Part shown: piece after piece, positions 1 to 10,262 of the stretch | Position numbering within the stretch: the stretch's first letter is position 1 | How the letters are laid out: every line of letters starts with the position of its first letter | Assembly (NCBI GenBank): GCA_001584585.1 | Contig: LSYV01000081.1 | Coordinates: forward strand, 267,643-298,982 | Source of the DNA: Gonium pectorale | Taxonomy: Eukaryota > Chlorophyta > Chlorophyceae > Chlamydomonadales > Volvocaceae | Direction: 5' to 3' | Length of the DNA: 31,340 nucleotides | Program-made: the position numbers and the translations under genes | The notes under the pieces: model-generated | Told to the model about the DNA's origin: nothing | The model's input: the letters and a program-made list of their open reading frames with translations, nothing else | The model's database searches: none

Positions 1-230
1 CCCGGATTCGGATTCGCCGGCCTGGGATTCGCCAGCTGTGCCCGGGATTCGGATTCGTTGGCTCAGGATTCCCCCGCCGTGTCTTGGATTCGGATTCGCC
101 GGCCTGGGATTCGTGCCGTGTGCGGGTGGATTCGGATTGGTCGGTACGGGATTCGAACGCCCAAACCCCGGCTTCGGATTGCCCGCCGGACCGTTACAGG
201 GGTGACACTGGATTCGATGGATTCGCGGAG
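1..230. repeat. degenerate tandem repeat (minisatellite), about 41 bp unit
   Basis: A GGATTCGGATT core recurs at positions 4, 45, 86 and 128, giving a spacing of 41-42 bp. A second GGATTC copy lies inside each unit. The copies diverge progressively to the right, ending in scattered GGATTCG words near 210-225. The array touches the left edge of the window, so its full length is unknown. It has no convincing coding content. Confidence 0.8.
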
Positions 231-2372
231 CATGCCCACCCTCCGAGGCCCGCTGCGGTGGGCGCCTACGTGCGGGCTGTCTGGGACACTAGGCACGCCG
301 TACTTGGACGTCAGGCGCTGAAGTGAGGTAGCGGGCTAGCGGCGGCGGCCATGACCCGCTCTCCCATTGCATTGTTCGCGTTTCTTCAAGGACGCCCCCG
401 GCTTTGTCGGACATGTAACCTGTAACATGTCTGTGGCGCGGGCGCGTGTTGCCTTGCCAGAAGCACCAGCACACAAAAGCTCGGCGCAGCCAGGTCGGGC
501 AGCAGGTTACGGTATTCCGACGCTACAGTGGGCCGCAACAAGAAACGAGGACACTCCAAGCACGGCTGCAAGTGACGGTGCCGAGGCTGACACAACATTG
601 TGACGGGTGCATGCGATACGCGACTGACTACGCAGGCGAGAAGTCGGTAGGCCGGTAGGCCACCTGTGAATGTGTTACGGCAGGTCTGAGCCTGTCCGGG
701 CCCTGTCTGCCCACGTTACCCCACAGCCCATGACGCACACAACTGGTACGCCGGATAGGGAGGGAGTGACGAGAGCGCCCCGACCGTGCTTGTAACGTGC
801 CGAAGTTCCAATTTGCCGGTGTCATACGGCACCGCCGTACACGTACGGCAATGTGTGGGTGCTCTCGAGGGGTCTTGGTTGCGCTCTGGGGCATGTGCTC
901 AAACACTGCATTCCCCACCCCACCCCTTGGGCCCCTTTGACAGCTGGAAGGAGACACGGCACCTGGCTACGACGCATGTGTCTTTGCCCGGAGCCAAGCA
1001 CCCGCACCACACCACACCGCACCAGCGGTCCGCCGCGGTCGCGGGGTCCCGACCGTTGTCCAGGTGCCGCAATAGAAGCGGTGGTCAGGTGTCGGTGGCA
1101 CCTGGCGCAGCTGGAACAAGCAAGCCGTTTCGGTGTTAGTTGGCCGCAAGAGCGGGCTGCTGCTGTGTACGGTAGCTCCGAAAGCGTGTGGCCGCTCCGC
1201 TGCTGCTGCTGCTGCCGAGAGCGCACCGAGAATGGCAACGTGCAAATGTCCGTACGTTGCTATCCAGAGACCTGGTGAGACCGTAAACAGTTGCACACGG
1301 CGGCTGCTACCGCGTCTGAGTGAAAGTGCGTGCGTCCGTTGGCGTGCTGAGTGTCAGGCCGCAGTCAGGCACCAGCGACAACCGGACACCTACCGTTTCA
1401 GGAGCTTTGCTGGACAGGGGCGCAAGCGCAGAACAGCCTACCCCACCTTGCCCAGTCCTAAGCAACGCAACCCAGTACCCAACAACTCGTGATAGCTTCC
1501 AGGACGGAGAACCGACCAGCCTTTCAGGGATTCAGGGTTTAGGCAAAGGCACGGGCATCTGCGTACGGCATCGGGCCCAGGCAAAAGCACGGAAACCGCC
1601 GCAAATACACTTCCGCGACACAACTGGTGCAATAGCGGGCCGCCGTTCGTCCTACGAAGGCTGTCGCTGGTGGTCCGCAGTTCCAACCGCAAACCGGCAA
1701 GTGCGAACAGCAGGGGAACGTCAACCCCTACCGCTGCAAGGTCACGACCCATCGACAATTCGAAGTCCGCAGCAGCCTACACAATGCGGCCACCGCGCCC
1801 CCCCCACCGGTCGCCCGCAGCGTGGGCCGCCCGGCCGCCGGCCCGCCGCACGCGCAGCACTCGTGCCGACCGACCGACCGACCGACCGGCCTGATGGAGC
1901 GAAATGCGCAATGCAGCGTACGGGCAGTCGGGATAGATTCGGACAGATATGGCGACCTAACGGGCAGGCGGCGGCGCGTCGCACAGGCGGTCGGCGCACG
2001 TACGGCACCTGAACCCGAACACCCCCCCTGCCCTCTGCCAGCCAGCACGTCCCACGAACACACCGCCGGTCACATCCGCCGGTCGCACGGCTCTCCCACC
2101 GCGACCCACAATAGGTGGTGAACATTGCCAAATCGGCCTCCTCCCCTCCCCTGATGCTCGCCCCAGCGCCGCCAGCCACACACGGGGCAGGGCGCTGCAA
2201 CGCTCCGGACTGGGCGCAGAAAGTCAACCACCGCCACAACCACGCCTCAGTTCGCCCCCTTCAGACGAACCTCACACCCAACAAAGGCAGCCACGACCCC
2301 ACCCACCCACCCACCATAGACCATACCCGGCATCCCCGCTCCTCCCTTCACTGCGCGCCCCACTGACACCCC
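231..2372. other. gene-poor stretch left of the MYND gene
   Basis: I see no reading frame with recognisable protein character and no splice-linked exon set on either strand. It contains simple repeats: a CTG/TGC run near 1198-1215, a CGAC run at 1866-1889 and a CCCA run near 2297-2315. The right part is expected to hold the 3' untranslated region of the minus-strand MYND gene. No TTACA (the TGTAA poly(A) signal read on the minus strand) occurs near the MYND stop; the only one noticed is at 194-198, too far away to be convincing. Confidence 0.5.
1866..1889. repeat. CGAC tetranucleotide microsatellite
   Basis: About five uninterrupted CGAC units lie in non-coding sequence downstream of the MYND gene. 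Confidence 0.8.
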
Positions 2373-3985
2373 TCAGCTGCCGGGCCCATTGCTGGGGTCG
2401 GGCGACGCCTCCGCTGTCGCCTCGGCTGCCTCGACCTCCGCCGCCAGCGACCTGCACTCGGCCTTGTGGCCCGCCTGCCAGTGCTCGTGCTGGCAGTCGG
2501 GGCCGCAATACCGGACGCGCCGGCAGCCCCCGCACGTCTTCCGCACCACAGCCGCCTCGGCCGGTCCCTCAAACGGCGCGCACAGCGGGTTGCCGCACAG
2601 CCCCACAGCGCCGCCACCACCGCCGACAGCGCCGCCGCGTCCACATCGGGCGTCGCGCCGCCGGCGCCGCTGGCCCAGGCGACCTTTGTTGCATCAATTC
2701 CCTCAAACAGGCGTCGGCTGCAATTCGCCGCTGCAGCGCCCCCGCCCGCCGCCTGAAATCTTCTAGCCCTTTGGCTGCTCGGGCCGCCTCAATCACTTGT
2801 GAGAGCCAATGACCGTGATTTGCCTTCACCTGGCGCACCACCCCCACCAGCGGCGTGAGGTCCTGGGATGCCGCTGCGGCAGCGGTGCCAGTGGGGCACC
2901 CAGCGGCAGCGGCAGGCAAGGCCCGCAGCGCCGCCCAGACGCCCGGGCACAGCGCCTCGTGGGCGGCTGCCTGCGCGAGCGCCATTGCTGGGTGATAGGC
3001 CGCCGATGGGAGAGCGCCCGCCAGCGCTGCCGCCGCGGCGCCCCCGCTGCTCGCCGCCGCCGCCACCGCTGCCGCCGGTAAAGCTGGCGCGGTCAACAAC
3101 CCGGCCAGTAATGGCCCATAGTCGGGCTCCGGGGCCCGCGGCTTCAGCGCCGCAAAGAGTCGACCCGCCGCCGCCGTGAGCCGCAGGAGCAGGTCCGGCC
3201 CCAGCAGCCGCTGCACCGCTGCCGCCGGCACGCAACCCAGCAGGCGCCGAAGCAGCAGTAACCCCTGCTCAAACGCCTTCAGAACCGTGGTTGCCGCCGC
3301 GGCCGACGCCTCCCGGAGCAGCTGCCGTTCCTGCCGCTTCCAACGGCCGCTGCTGCCGTACGCCGCCGCCAAGGCATCCATCAGCAGCACAAACGGAGGT
3401 ACGGAGGCCGCGGCGCAGCGGACCAGCACCGCCCGCAGCGCCTCGCGACGCGCCGCCGCCTCCGGCGTCAGGGAGCCGCGCGGGAGCTGCTGCCCCCCCA
3501 CCTGCGGACACAGCACCACGCCCTCCGCCACCAGCGACCCCGTATGGAACAACGCCAGGGCCACAGGCGCAGCCGCCGACACCGCCTCCGCCTCCGCTGC
3601 GGCTTCCCCGCCTCGCGCCTCCCCCGTCGCCCTGCTGGCCCGCCAGGCAGCGGGTCGCACGGTTGCACAGCAGCCTGGTCGCCTTCGCCAGCGTCACAAA
3701 TAGCCCCAGCTCCACACCGGGCCGCCAGACCGCGGCCTCGCCGCCGCCCCCGCTGCCGTTGCCGCTGCTGGAGCCGCAGGCGTCGGCCAGCTCCGGCCGC
3801 AGCACCGTGACCTCCACCGCTGCGGGCAGCAGCAGTGCCCGGAGGGGCTGGGGGAAGCCCAGGGCGGGGGCCAGGGCCTCCGCGCCGCCGCGCCGGGCGG
3901 CCAGGCGCGCGCTGGCGTTGAGGCAGCGCAGCAGGCCGCTGCGGGCGGCGGCAGTGGCGGCGGAGGAGCGCTCGGCGGCCGACAT
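2373..3985 (-). CDS. MYND zinc-finger protein, with three apparent frame breaks
   Basis: Single-exon gene of about 537 codons if frame is restored. It starts at the ATG at 3985 (product begins MSAAERSS) and stops at 2373-2375. The first 430 or so residues are Ala/Leu-rich and helical, without a recognised domain. The C terminus (about 2605-2460) is a MYND finger: a CGNPLC pair, then CGGC, YCGPDCQ, HW and GHKAEC supply the Cys/His zinc ligands. MYND fingers usually mediate protein-protein contacts, and large families of such single-exon proteins occur in volvocine algae. The frame changes at three homopolymers: C5 at 3621-3625 (one base too many), AAA at 2705-2707 (one too few) and CCCC at 2601-2604 (one too few). 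Each change joins two sensible protein segments. This could be assembly error or a decaying gene. Partners and role are unknown. Confidence 0.82.
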
Positions 3986-4033
3986 GCAACCAAAGTCTGG
4001 GGCAGAGGGCAAGCGCGCTTGGAAGGAGGGCCC

Positions 4034-4063
4034 TGCGTTGCGTTGCGTTGTGTTGCGTTGCGT
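4034..4063. repeat. TGCGT pentanucleotide repeat upstream of the MYND start
   Basis: Six five-base units, TGCGT with one TGTGT variant, lie 49-78 bp upstream of the MYND ATG. Read on the gene's own strand this is an A/C-rich ACGCA array, probably in its leader or core promoter. Confidence 0.8.
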
Positions 4064-6347
4064 GGGTAAGATCCCCAGAGGGAACAGAAGGGAAAAACAC
4101 GGGGGGATGCAGCAGGCCGCAGAAGCGACCGCTCAGTGGGACGTCGTGTCACGTCCGCCGGCGATGCGCATTGGTGCCACCTGGCGGCTGCATCCCCGGA
4201 AAATCAAGCAAAACTTTCAGTTAATCAACAAATAAATAAATTCGTCGCCTCCGCCCCGCCCCGCCCCATCATCACAGCCGCACCTGCGCATCAGCCTCCG
4301 CGTACGCCGATACGCGGGTGGTGCAACGGGTTTGCCGGGCCAGCCCTGCGTCTGTCCCTCCCGCCGCACCTTCTGCCATGCCGGGCAACATCAGCTGGGA
4401 GAGCTGCTCCACCAGCCTCGCGCACGCTCCGCCGCCCCTCAGGCAGCGGGCAGTATGCACCCCTCATCAGCCCACCGCCGGCTCCTCCAACGCAACTGGA
4501 CTGCTCGGGAGCAAAGCCAACTGCGCAGCGGGCGCGACACAGGCTCCACTCCGCACAAACGCGGTCGCCACGCACGCTGCGCCAGATGTTGCACGAGCTG
4601 TCGATAGTGGCCCATGTACGTGAAGGCGGGTATGCGTGGGGCACGGTCCGCAGAGCTGCTGCTCCAGCCGTCCGGGGCCCGGCGGTTGCCTCCTGGGCCG
4701 GGGCGCCCGCGGCGCTGGATGCGGAAGGCTGGTTGGGGCCGGGCGGTTGGACTGGGCCCCTGAGCGGTCGTTCCAGCCGGCGCCCAAAAGCCATACAGGT
4801 AACTAATCCGTCAAACCCGGGGGGCCATAGACGAAGTTTGAATCTACAATTGCATGGCTGTGATGCTGTTGCCGTGCAGCTCTTTAGGCCTGTTGACTGC
4901 TTAAGCTGGCAGCCCCGCCTTGTTAGCAGCCCTTGCGACGCGGCGCCGCCTGTGCACTCCCTGTGGGCTGCTGCAGTCGGAAAAGACTGCCGGCGGTCCG
5001 CTGCTGCTAGGGGGCCCTGCATGAGTCGGGGTACTGACCTCCGATGTACGACAGAATGCCCACTGACTCATGCGTACGGAGGCTCCTGAATGGATGACGC
5101 CAGCAAGGGCGTGTCTGTGCTAGCCTGACCAAGTGCCGTTGCCGGCGGCCGATTGGCCCGTTGGTTCCGGTCCGGCGCGTCATTACCTCTCGCAACCTCG
5201 CTCGCCTGCAGCTCTACTGTGAGCCTGTAACAGCCAAACGGCCACGCGCCCCGACTCGCGCTGCGTCGTGCCGCCATTGTGGCATGGTTCGGACACGCCA
5301 GGTGAAGCTTGTGTGGAGCTGGCAGCGGGTTTAGCGTCCTTCCGTGCCCCCGCGTGGCACCCTCCCATCGTCTCCTCCCACAAGCCCGTACGACAGTTGC
5401 ATTCGCACGGACCCTCAGCGCATATGACCATGCCAGCGATACGTGTGGCCAGTATGCTCATGCCCGGTCCATGTCCCCGTGTTGCAGCCCGGGACCAGCC
5501 TCCTTGGGTTACGTGTCTCGTCCGACAGCAGGTCCCTGATGCGGAAGCGGGATGAGATCCAGGCCAGAAACCAGACCTCTACAACGACTCACGACTCGCC
5601 AGCAGCTGTATATGCGGCCAGCAAAGCCCCGCTGCGCACGCCACACCAGCCCCTGCTGTTGGGAGACCTTCGCTGCGGAAGAGGGGCGCCTGACGCGCCT
5701 CTGCCTCCCATCCCCAGCACCGCCTCTCCTGCTCCCGCACATGCGCCATAACAGTCACTTCCACCAAACTGTACAAACACCTTTTCGCATGAATAATCCG
5801 CGTCATGGCGGCCAGGCTAGGCCGCACTGGCCGCGCAAGACCACCATGCGGCCCCCCAAACAGGAAAGGCGCTCAAGGGCGTCAACCGCAAGGTCTGGAA
5901 GATACGCCCGGGCCTGAGAGCCCCCCGTCTTGCTCGGCCAGGTGCCACACGAACGCTGCCGAAGCCGATCTAGGGCGCGCGGTGACCCGACCCCAGGCCG
6001 GCCCAAGCCTGCGGAGTCAATGCACACCAGGGCTCCAAGCCCCCGCTCTCGGCCTGTCGTACTCCGTGCGCAATACGCTCCGCCCCCTTGTCCCACAGAC
6101 AGCGCACTCAACAAACTCCCTCTGCCCCGCGCCCGGCACAACGCGGCAGCGCCACATGGCAGTCCCTGCATCCCAACTCTCCCCCCAACACACATCTGCC
6201 CCGCTCCTCCCGCACCCGCACTCACAGCCCCGCGTCGCCCACGCCCGGCGCCACCCACTCCCTGCCTCCTCGCCCAGCCCCCTTATGCTAGCTACCCGCA
6301 CCCCCTGCATCCGCCCAGCGCGGCCCCTACTGGCTACAGGCCACGCG
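4064..6347. other. 2.3 kb region without a convincing gene
   Basis: This lies between the 5' end of the MYND gene and the stop codon of eIF2B alpha, both on the minus strand. It should contain the MYND promoter and the eIF2B alpha 3' untranslated region. Long open frames on both strands overlap each other and look like products of GC-rich sequence. The only stretch with some protein-like character is on the minus strand at about 4272-4650 and is listed separately. The part at 4800-4900 is less GC-rich than its surroundings. No TTACA poly(A) signal for eIF2B alpha was found here. Confidence 0.5.
4272..4650 (-). other. possible coding remnant or last exons of an unknown gene
   Basis: Two adjoining minus-strand segments have protein-like composition but lie in different frames. 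One, near 4640-4550, reads FTYMGHYRQLVQHLAQRAW. The other, near 4430-4272, contains ACARLVEQLSQLMLPG and ends at a TGA at 4272. They could be joined by a small intron or a frameshift, or both could be chance. I recognise no family and found no upstream exons. Confidence 0.2.
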
Positions 6348-9300
6348 CTACAGGTACAGCTGGATGAGCTCGTCGCTGACGGCCGCCGGCGTGAGCACGC
6401 CCAGGTCGGTGACCAGCAGGCTGATGCACTGGGGCGGCGTGTAGTCGCGGGAGGGGTTGATCACCTGGCGGGGGCGAGAAAGGGGAGCAGGCGTGGAGCC
6501 GGTTCGGGCAGGGTTGGGCTCCGGGCGCGGTGGAGGCTGGTGAGGCGCGGGTCACGACGGGATTGAGCCATGCGGAGTGTGTCGCAGCGCCTTGACCGCA
6601 TTGAGCAAGACGCGGCAAATGATGGTGGGCTGCAGCCCCGGCGAGAGCGCACGCAGCCGCCCCGCCCCGCCACTCCCGGCACCGTCCCCGGCCGCGTGTC
6701 ACCCGCATTGTGGCAAGGACCACACGGTCTTCCTCCTTCCTGCACCCGTTCCCGAGCTGGTTGCCTCCAAACCGTGCAGCTCCTGTGGGCGCCCCCACTA
6801 TGTCCTGGTGCAGGGAAGGAGCCCGGGGTCGCGGCCCGCACGGCGCTGCTTCACGCACGTTTGCCCGCGGCGGCAGCATGGGCCCCACGTCCAGCGGCTT
6901 GCGCTCCTCGGGCAGGTCCGCCTGGCCCAGCGGGTAGAGGCGGGCGAACTTGTACGACTCGGCCGCCACGTAGAAGGGCTTTGAGGCGGCCTGAGGGCGG
7001 TAGGGGCGGATGGACTGCTTGCGAGCGGAGAGAAGCTGGTTGCTTGGGATACCCATGCAAGCAGCTCACGCGGTTGTGCCCGCCGCAGATGCGGGTTGGG
7101 GTTTAGTTGGGATGGCGACAGCGGAGCAACACTGACCGCCTCCACAACGGCGAGAGCACGCTCATGCTATCGCAAAGGCATATGCAACCAAAGGAGGCAT
7201 ATGCAACCATTCCTATCTTGCATGGGGATTACCAGCGCCTGGGCCGAAGCCCTACAAGCCGCGCGCTGATGCTCAGTGCTGCAGACTGCCTCCCCTCCGC
7301 CCGGTGCTGCGCGCCAATTCCCTTCAACTGCCCGGGCCTGCGCGCCCGGCCGCACCTGCGCCGCCAGCGCGATGCCGTATGTCCCCAGCTTGTTGATGAT
7401 GCCCCCGTTCTCCACCACCGCGTCTGCCCCCGTCAGCACCATGTCCACCCTGGCCCGGCAGGGGGCGAGAGGGCACGGAGGAGTGGGGAAGGTGGCAGGT
7501 TGCGGTGGCGGCGGCTGCAATCAACGGCCGTTGCTTCCAGGCAGGCGCCCCATCGGTTGCATGCGGCAACCAACGGACGCACCAGCAAGTGTGGATGCAC
7601 CCAGACGCCGCCATGCGTGCTGCACGCAGGCTGGGCACAAGGCCCAGGGAGCGAGTCGAAGCCGCCCCTTGCCCGCCCCCCCCCCCGGCCCCCACCTGTC
7701 CATGATGTAGGCGACGCAGCTGTCCAGCACCAGCGTGACGGGGATGTTCTCCGCGTCCAGCTTCTTGGCCATGGTGATGCCCGTGCCGTCGGGCCGCCCC
7801 TCCGTCACGATCACGCTGAATTGCAGGCCCTGCGGGAGCGCAAGGCATGGGGGTGGGGGTGGGGGCGGGCCGGGAGGGCTGTAGGCGGGTGTAGGCGTTT
7901 GGCGTGCATGCACGGACGGCCAGGGGTGGTGCAGGCACGAGGAGCGCCGACTGCGGCATGCAAGCCGAAGCGATGCTGGCGGCCGGGTGACATGCGGCCA
8001 CAGCACGTGGTCCCGTGCCCTGCCCGGGAGGGAGGGAGGGCACGCATGAGCCCCACAGGCACCTGTCCTGAGCGGTAGCGGGGCGGTAGCGGACGCGCCA
8101 CCCCCGTTCCCCCCGCTCACGCTGGAGAAGGCCTGCTGCAGCAGCCGCAGCACCACCCGCGAGTAGCCGTGCGTGAGGACGGTGCAGTTGCTCCGGATGA
8201 AGCGGGAGCCCAGCTCCGCAATCGTCTGGCGAGCCCTGTGAGGCGAGCCGGGCGGGAGGGGAGCGCGTCGTCTGCTTGCTGAGCGTAGGAAGAATACGGT
8301 GAATGCGGGCCCAGTGGCCTTGTGATCCCGGCTACGTTGTGACCACGTGGCGACATTGGTCATTGGACGCGTGAGGGGACGTGACTACTCGGCAATCACG
8401 TGGCGAGGCACCGGCCTACAGATGATAGGCGTCTCGGAAGGCACGGCTCACGGCCTTGCTGCGGCACCGCAACTGCATAGTGCACAAGCCAGCGCACACG
8501 AGGCAGCGCGACCCGTACAAGCTGCCCTCCGTTCCCGTTCCCCAAAGCCATAGGCCCTGCGCCTGCACGCCTGGCGACACCCACCGTGTACTGGTCTCCG
8601 CAAAGTGCAGCCCCCGCTCGATCAGGCGCGCCTTAGCCGTCTCAATGTCCTGCGCCGAGCAACGGGGCACGACCATCAAAGACCCGAAACGAGGCCGGCC
8701 CCGGGTGTCCCTCCAGCGAGAGCCCACCCGCGTCGCCGGCAATGCCCCGCCAACCGCGTCTTGCCGCGGAAGCCCTGCCCACTGGCGAGTTAAGACATGC
8801 TGCGTGTTACTGCTGCAACGGAGGGGCGGTAACGGTATCCGTCCCCTACCGCGAACGCTTGACCCCTGGCTGTGGGCCCGACCCCGCAACAAACGCGACC
8901 CAATGCCCACCCCCCACCTTGAGCTCAAGCGCGCTCGTCCGCGTGGTGTAGCGCAGGAACAGCTCGCAGCCCGCCTTTAGCGAGATGTTGGTGGGGTTCA
9001 CCCTGCGGGCGGGCAGATGGAGCGGGTGGGGGAGGTCTGGGCAGGCAGGCAGGCAGGCAGGCAGCGGAGCGTGCGCGGTGGGTGCGCCCGGACGTCAGGA
9101 CCACGCACCGAGGGTTGCGCCGCCACGACAAACGCACGATGCAGCCCACGCGGGAGACACACGAGCATAAGCACACGGCCCCCGTACGAACTTCACACCC
9201 TTCATACTGCAGCAGCAACTCAGTGACCAGCAGCCAGAGCCGTAAGGCCAGCCAGCCCAGGTACTGCCCCGCCCCCCCCAGTACCACGGCCCCTAAGTCA

Positions 9301-9868
9301 CCGTTGGAGCGCCTGCGCGGCGTCCTCCAGCTCCTTGCTGACGCCCATGAGAGTCGTGGCGCTGCAATGGAACCGGAGGAGGCGGATGGCCAAAATCAGA
9401 TGGCGCCATCCATGCCGTATTAGGAGCACCAAGGACATATTGGGCATCTGAGCAACGGCTCCCGCGTGGGCCCTCCAGGCCGATCCGCCCAGGACTGTCA
9501 GGCTCCACTCCCTAAAGCGCCCTCCGCCTTCTGTCCGATGTGCAATGCGTCAGCATGCGCGCTGGAACGCGGCGCCAGCCGTTGGGTCCCGCACTCCGCC
9601 GTACGGCGCAGCATGCAGCCCCTAACCCCAGCCGCCGCCTGCCTGCTGCGCTTAATGACGGCTGTCAGCGCCATGATGGCCGCGACCGCGAACGCCACCT
9701 CCTCATCGCGGCTCAGTGCGTCGTGGAACTCGCGCACCGCCAACTCGTTGAGGGTGCCTACCGGGGCGGGGTGGCGCCATCGGTGGCGATGAGCCAGGTA
9801 CTCTGTGCTGCGGCACCCCCGACGCCCGTACCTTGCGTGTTGGCTTCAAACCCCTCCGTGACATGCAT
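6348..9868 (-). CDS. EIF2B1: translation initiation factor eIF2B, alpha subunit (10 exons)
   Basis: eIF2B is the guanine-nucleotide exchange factor for eIF2. Its alpha subunit dimerises the decameric complex and senses phosphorylated eIF2. Exons in transcript order: 9868-9832, 9757-9643, 9361-9302, 9002-8918, 8649-8585, 8235-8121, 7829-7696, 7449-7356, 6990-6859, 6464-6348. All phases agree, giving 317 residues against 305 in human. Recognisable blocks are GCELFLRY (about 84), [13 protein letters not shown] (about 141-153), [11 protein letters not shown] (166-176), [16 protein letters not shown] (212-227), [19 protein letters not shown] (239-257) and the C terminus [20 protein letters not shown]. 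These match the human and plant subunits rather than the beta or delta subunits or methylthioribose-phosphate isomerase. Intron 2 (9642-9362) appears to use a GC donor. The 12-codon first exon is the least certain part. Confidence 0.94.
7177..7209. repeat. 14 bp direct repeat in an eIF2B alpha intron
   Basis: GGCATATGCAACCA occurs at 7177-7190 and again at 7196-7209, a 19 bp period, inside the intron between exons 8 and 9 (6991-7355). Confidence 0.75.
9039..9064. repeat. GGCA tetranucleotide microsatellite in an eIF2B alpha intron
   Basis: About six GGCA units lie in the intron just upstream (in transcript terms) of exon 4. On the gene's strand they read as TGCC, beside the acceptor region. 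Confidence 0.8.
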
Positions 9869-10262
9869 CTTATTCTGAGATGGCCGCCGCGGTAACATTC
9901 TGTGCGCAGGCCGACCTCAGCCGTTCACCGCACTCCAGGGTCAAGCAAGAGGTAGCAATGAATTAGCTTCTAGATCGCGGCGCCGACGCCCAGCGGCCGA
10001 TAGGCGTGTGTCGCCACTTGCTGTGGCAATGCCTCTACCAAGAGTCTTATATTGGGTGAAATACAGTCAAGCGCATGATGTGGGAAATGGCGAGGAGAGG
10101 CGAACGGCACTCTGGATTCGGGGCCGGGTGACTACTCTGGGTTTTCGCATTGCCTGCGTCCATCATTTATCGCCAAGACAATTTCGAATTGATAAGGATA
10201 TTTGCTTACAGGGACCGCACCGGCCCTTCGCTATGCCTTGCGTAGAATAGCTGTCACGCAAA
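9869..10262. promoter_or_regulatory. divergent intergenic region (eIF2B alpha / coiled-coil gene)
   Basis: Nearly 400 bp separate the two start codons, which point away from each other, so both promoters should lie here. It is less GC-rich than the flanking exons. A TATA-like TTATATTGGG lies at about 10048 on the plus strand, and an AT-rich patch lies at about 10165-10210. No defined regulatory site is recognisable. Confidence 0.5.

Noticed and set aside
148..162. GGGATTCGAACGCCC, similar to the T arm of a tRNA on the minus strand
   Set aside because: No matching T stem, acceptor stem or anticodon arm surrounds it. It belongs to the GGATTCG tandem repeat.
2569..3660. Separate gene for the middle part of the MYND locus
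   Set aside because: Its ends coincide with homopolymer frame changes and it continues smoothly into the flanking segments, so it is one gene.
3601..3690. A small intron instead of a frame break in the MYND gene
   Set aside because: The only in-phase GT-AG pair spans about 30 bp, too short for an algal intron, and it removes sequence that reads as normal protein.
3291..4235. Long plus-strand open frame opposite the MYND gene
   Set aside because: It is the antisense of GC-rich coding sequence. Its Pro/Arg/Ala-rich product has no domain, while the minus strand encodes a clear MYND finger.
4136..5089. Plus-strand open frame of 317 codons
   Set aside because: Composition is that of random GC-rich translation, with no motif, and it overlaps equally long frames on the other strand.
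7845..7880. G-rich tract that could form a G-quadruplex
   Set aside because: On the transcribed strand it is the C-rich pyrimidine tract just before an eIF2B alpha acceptor, which explains it.
7107..8078. Plus-strand open frame of 323 codons
   Set aside because: It lies across introns and exons of the minus-strand eIF2B alpha gene and has no protein-like features.
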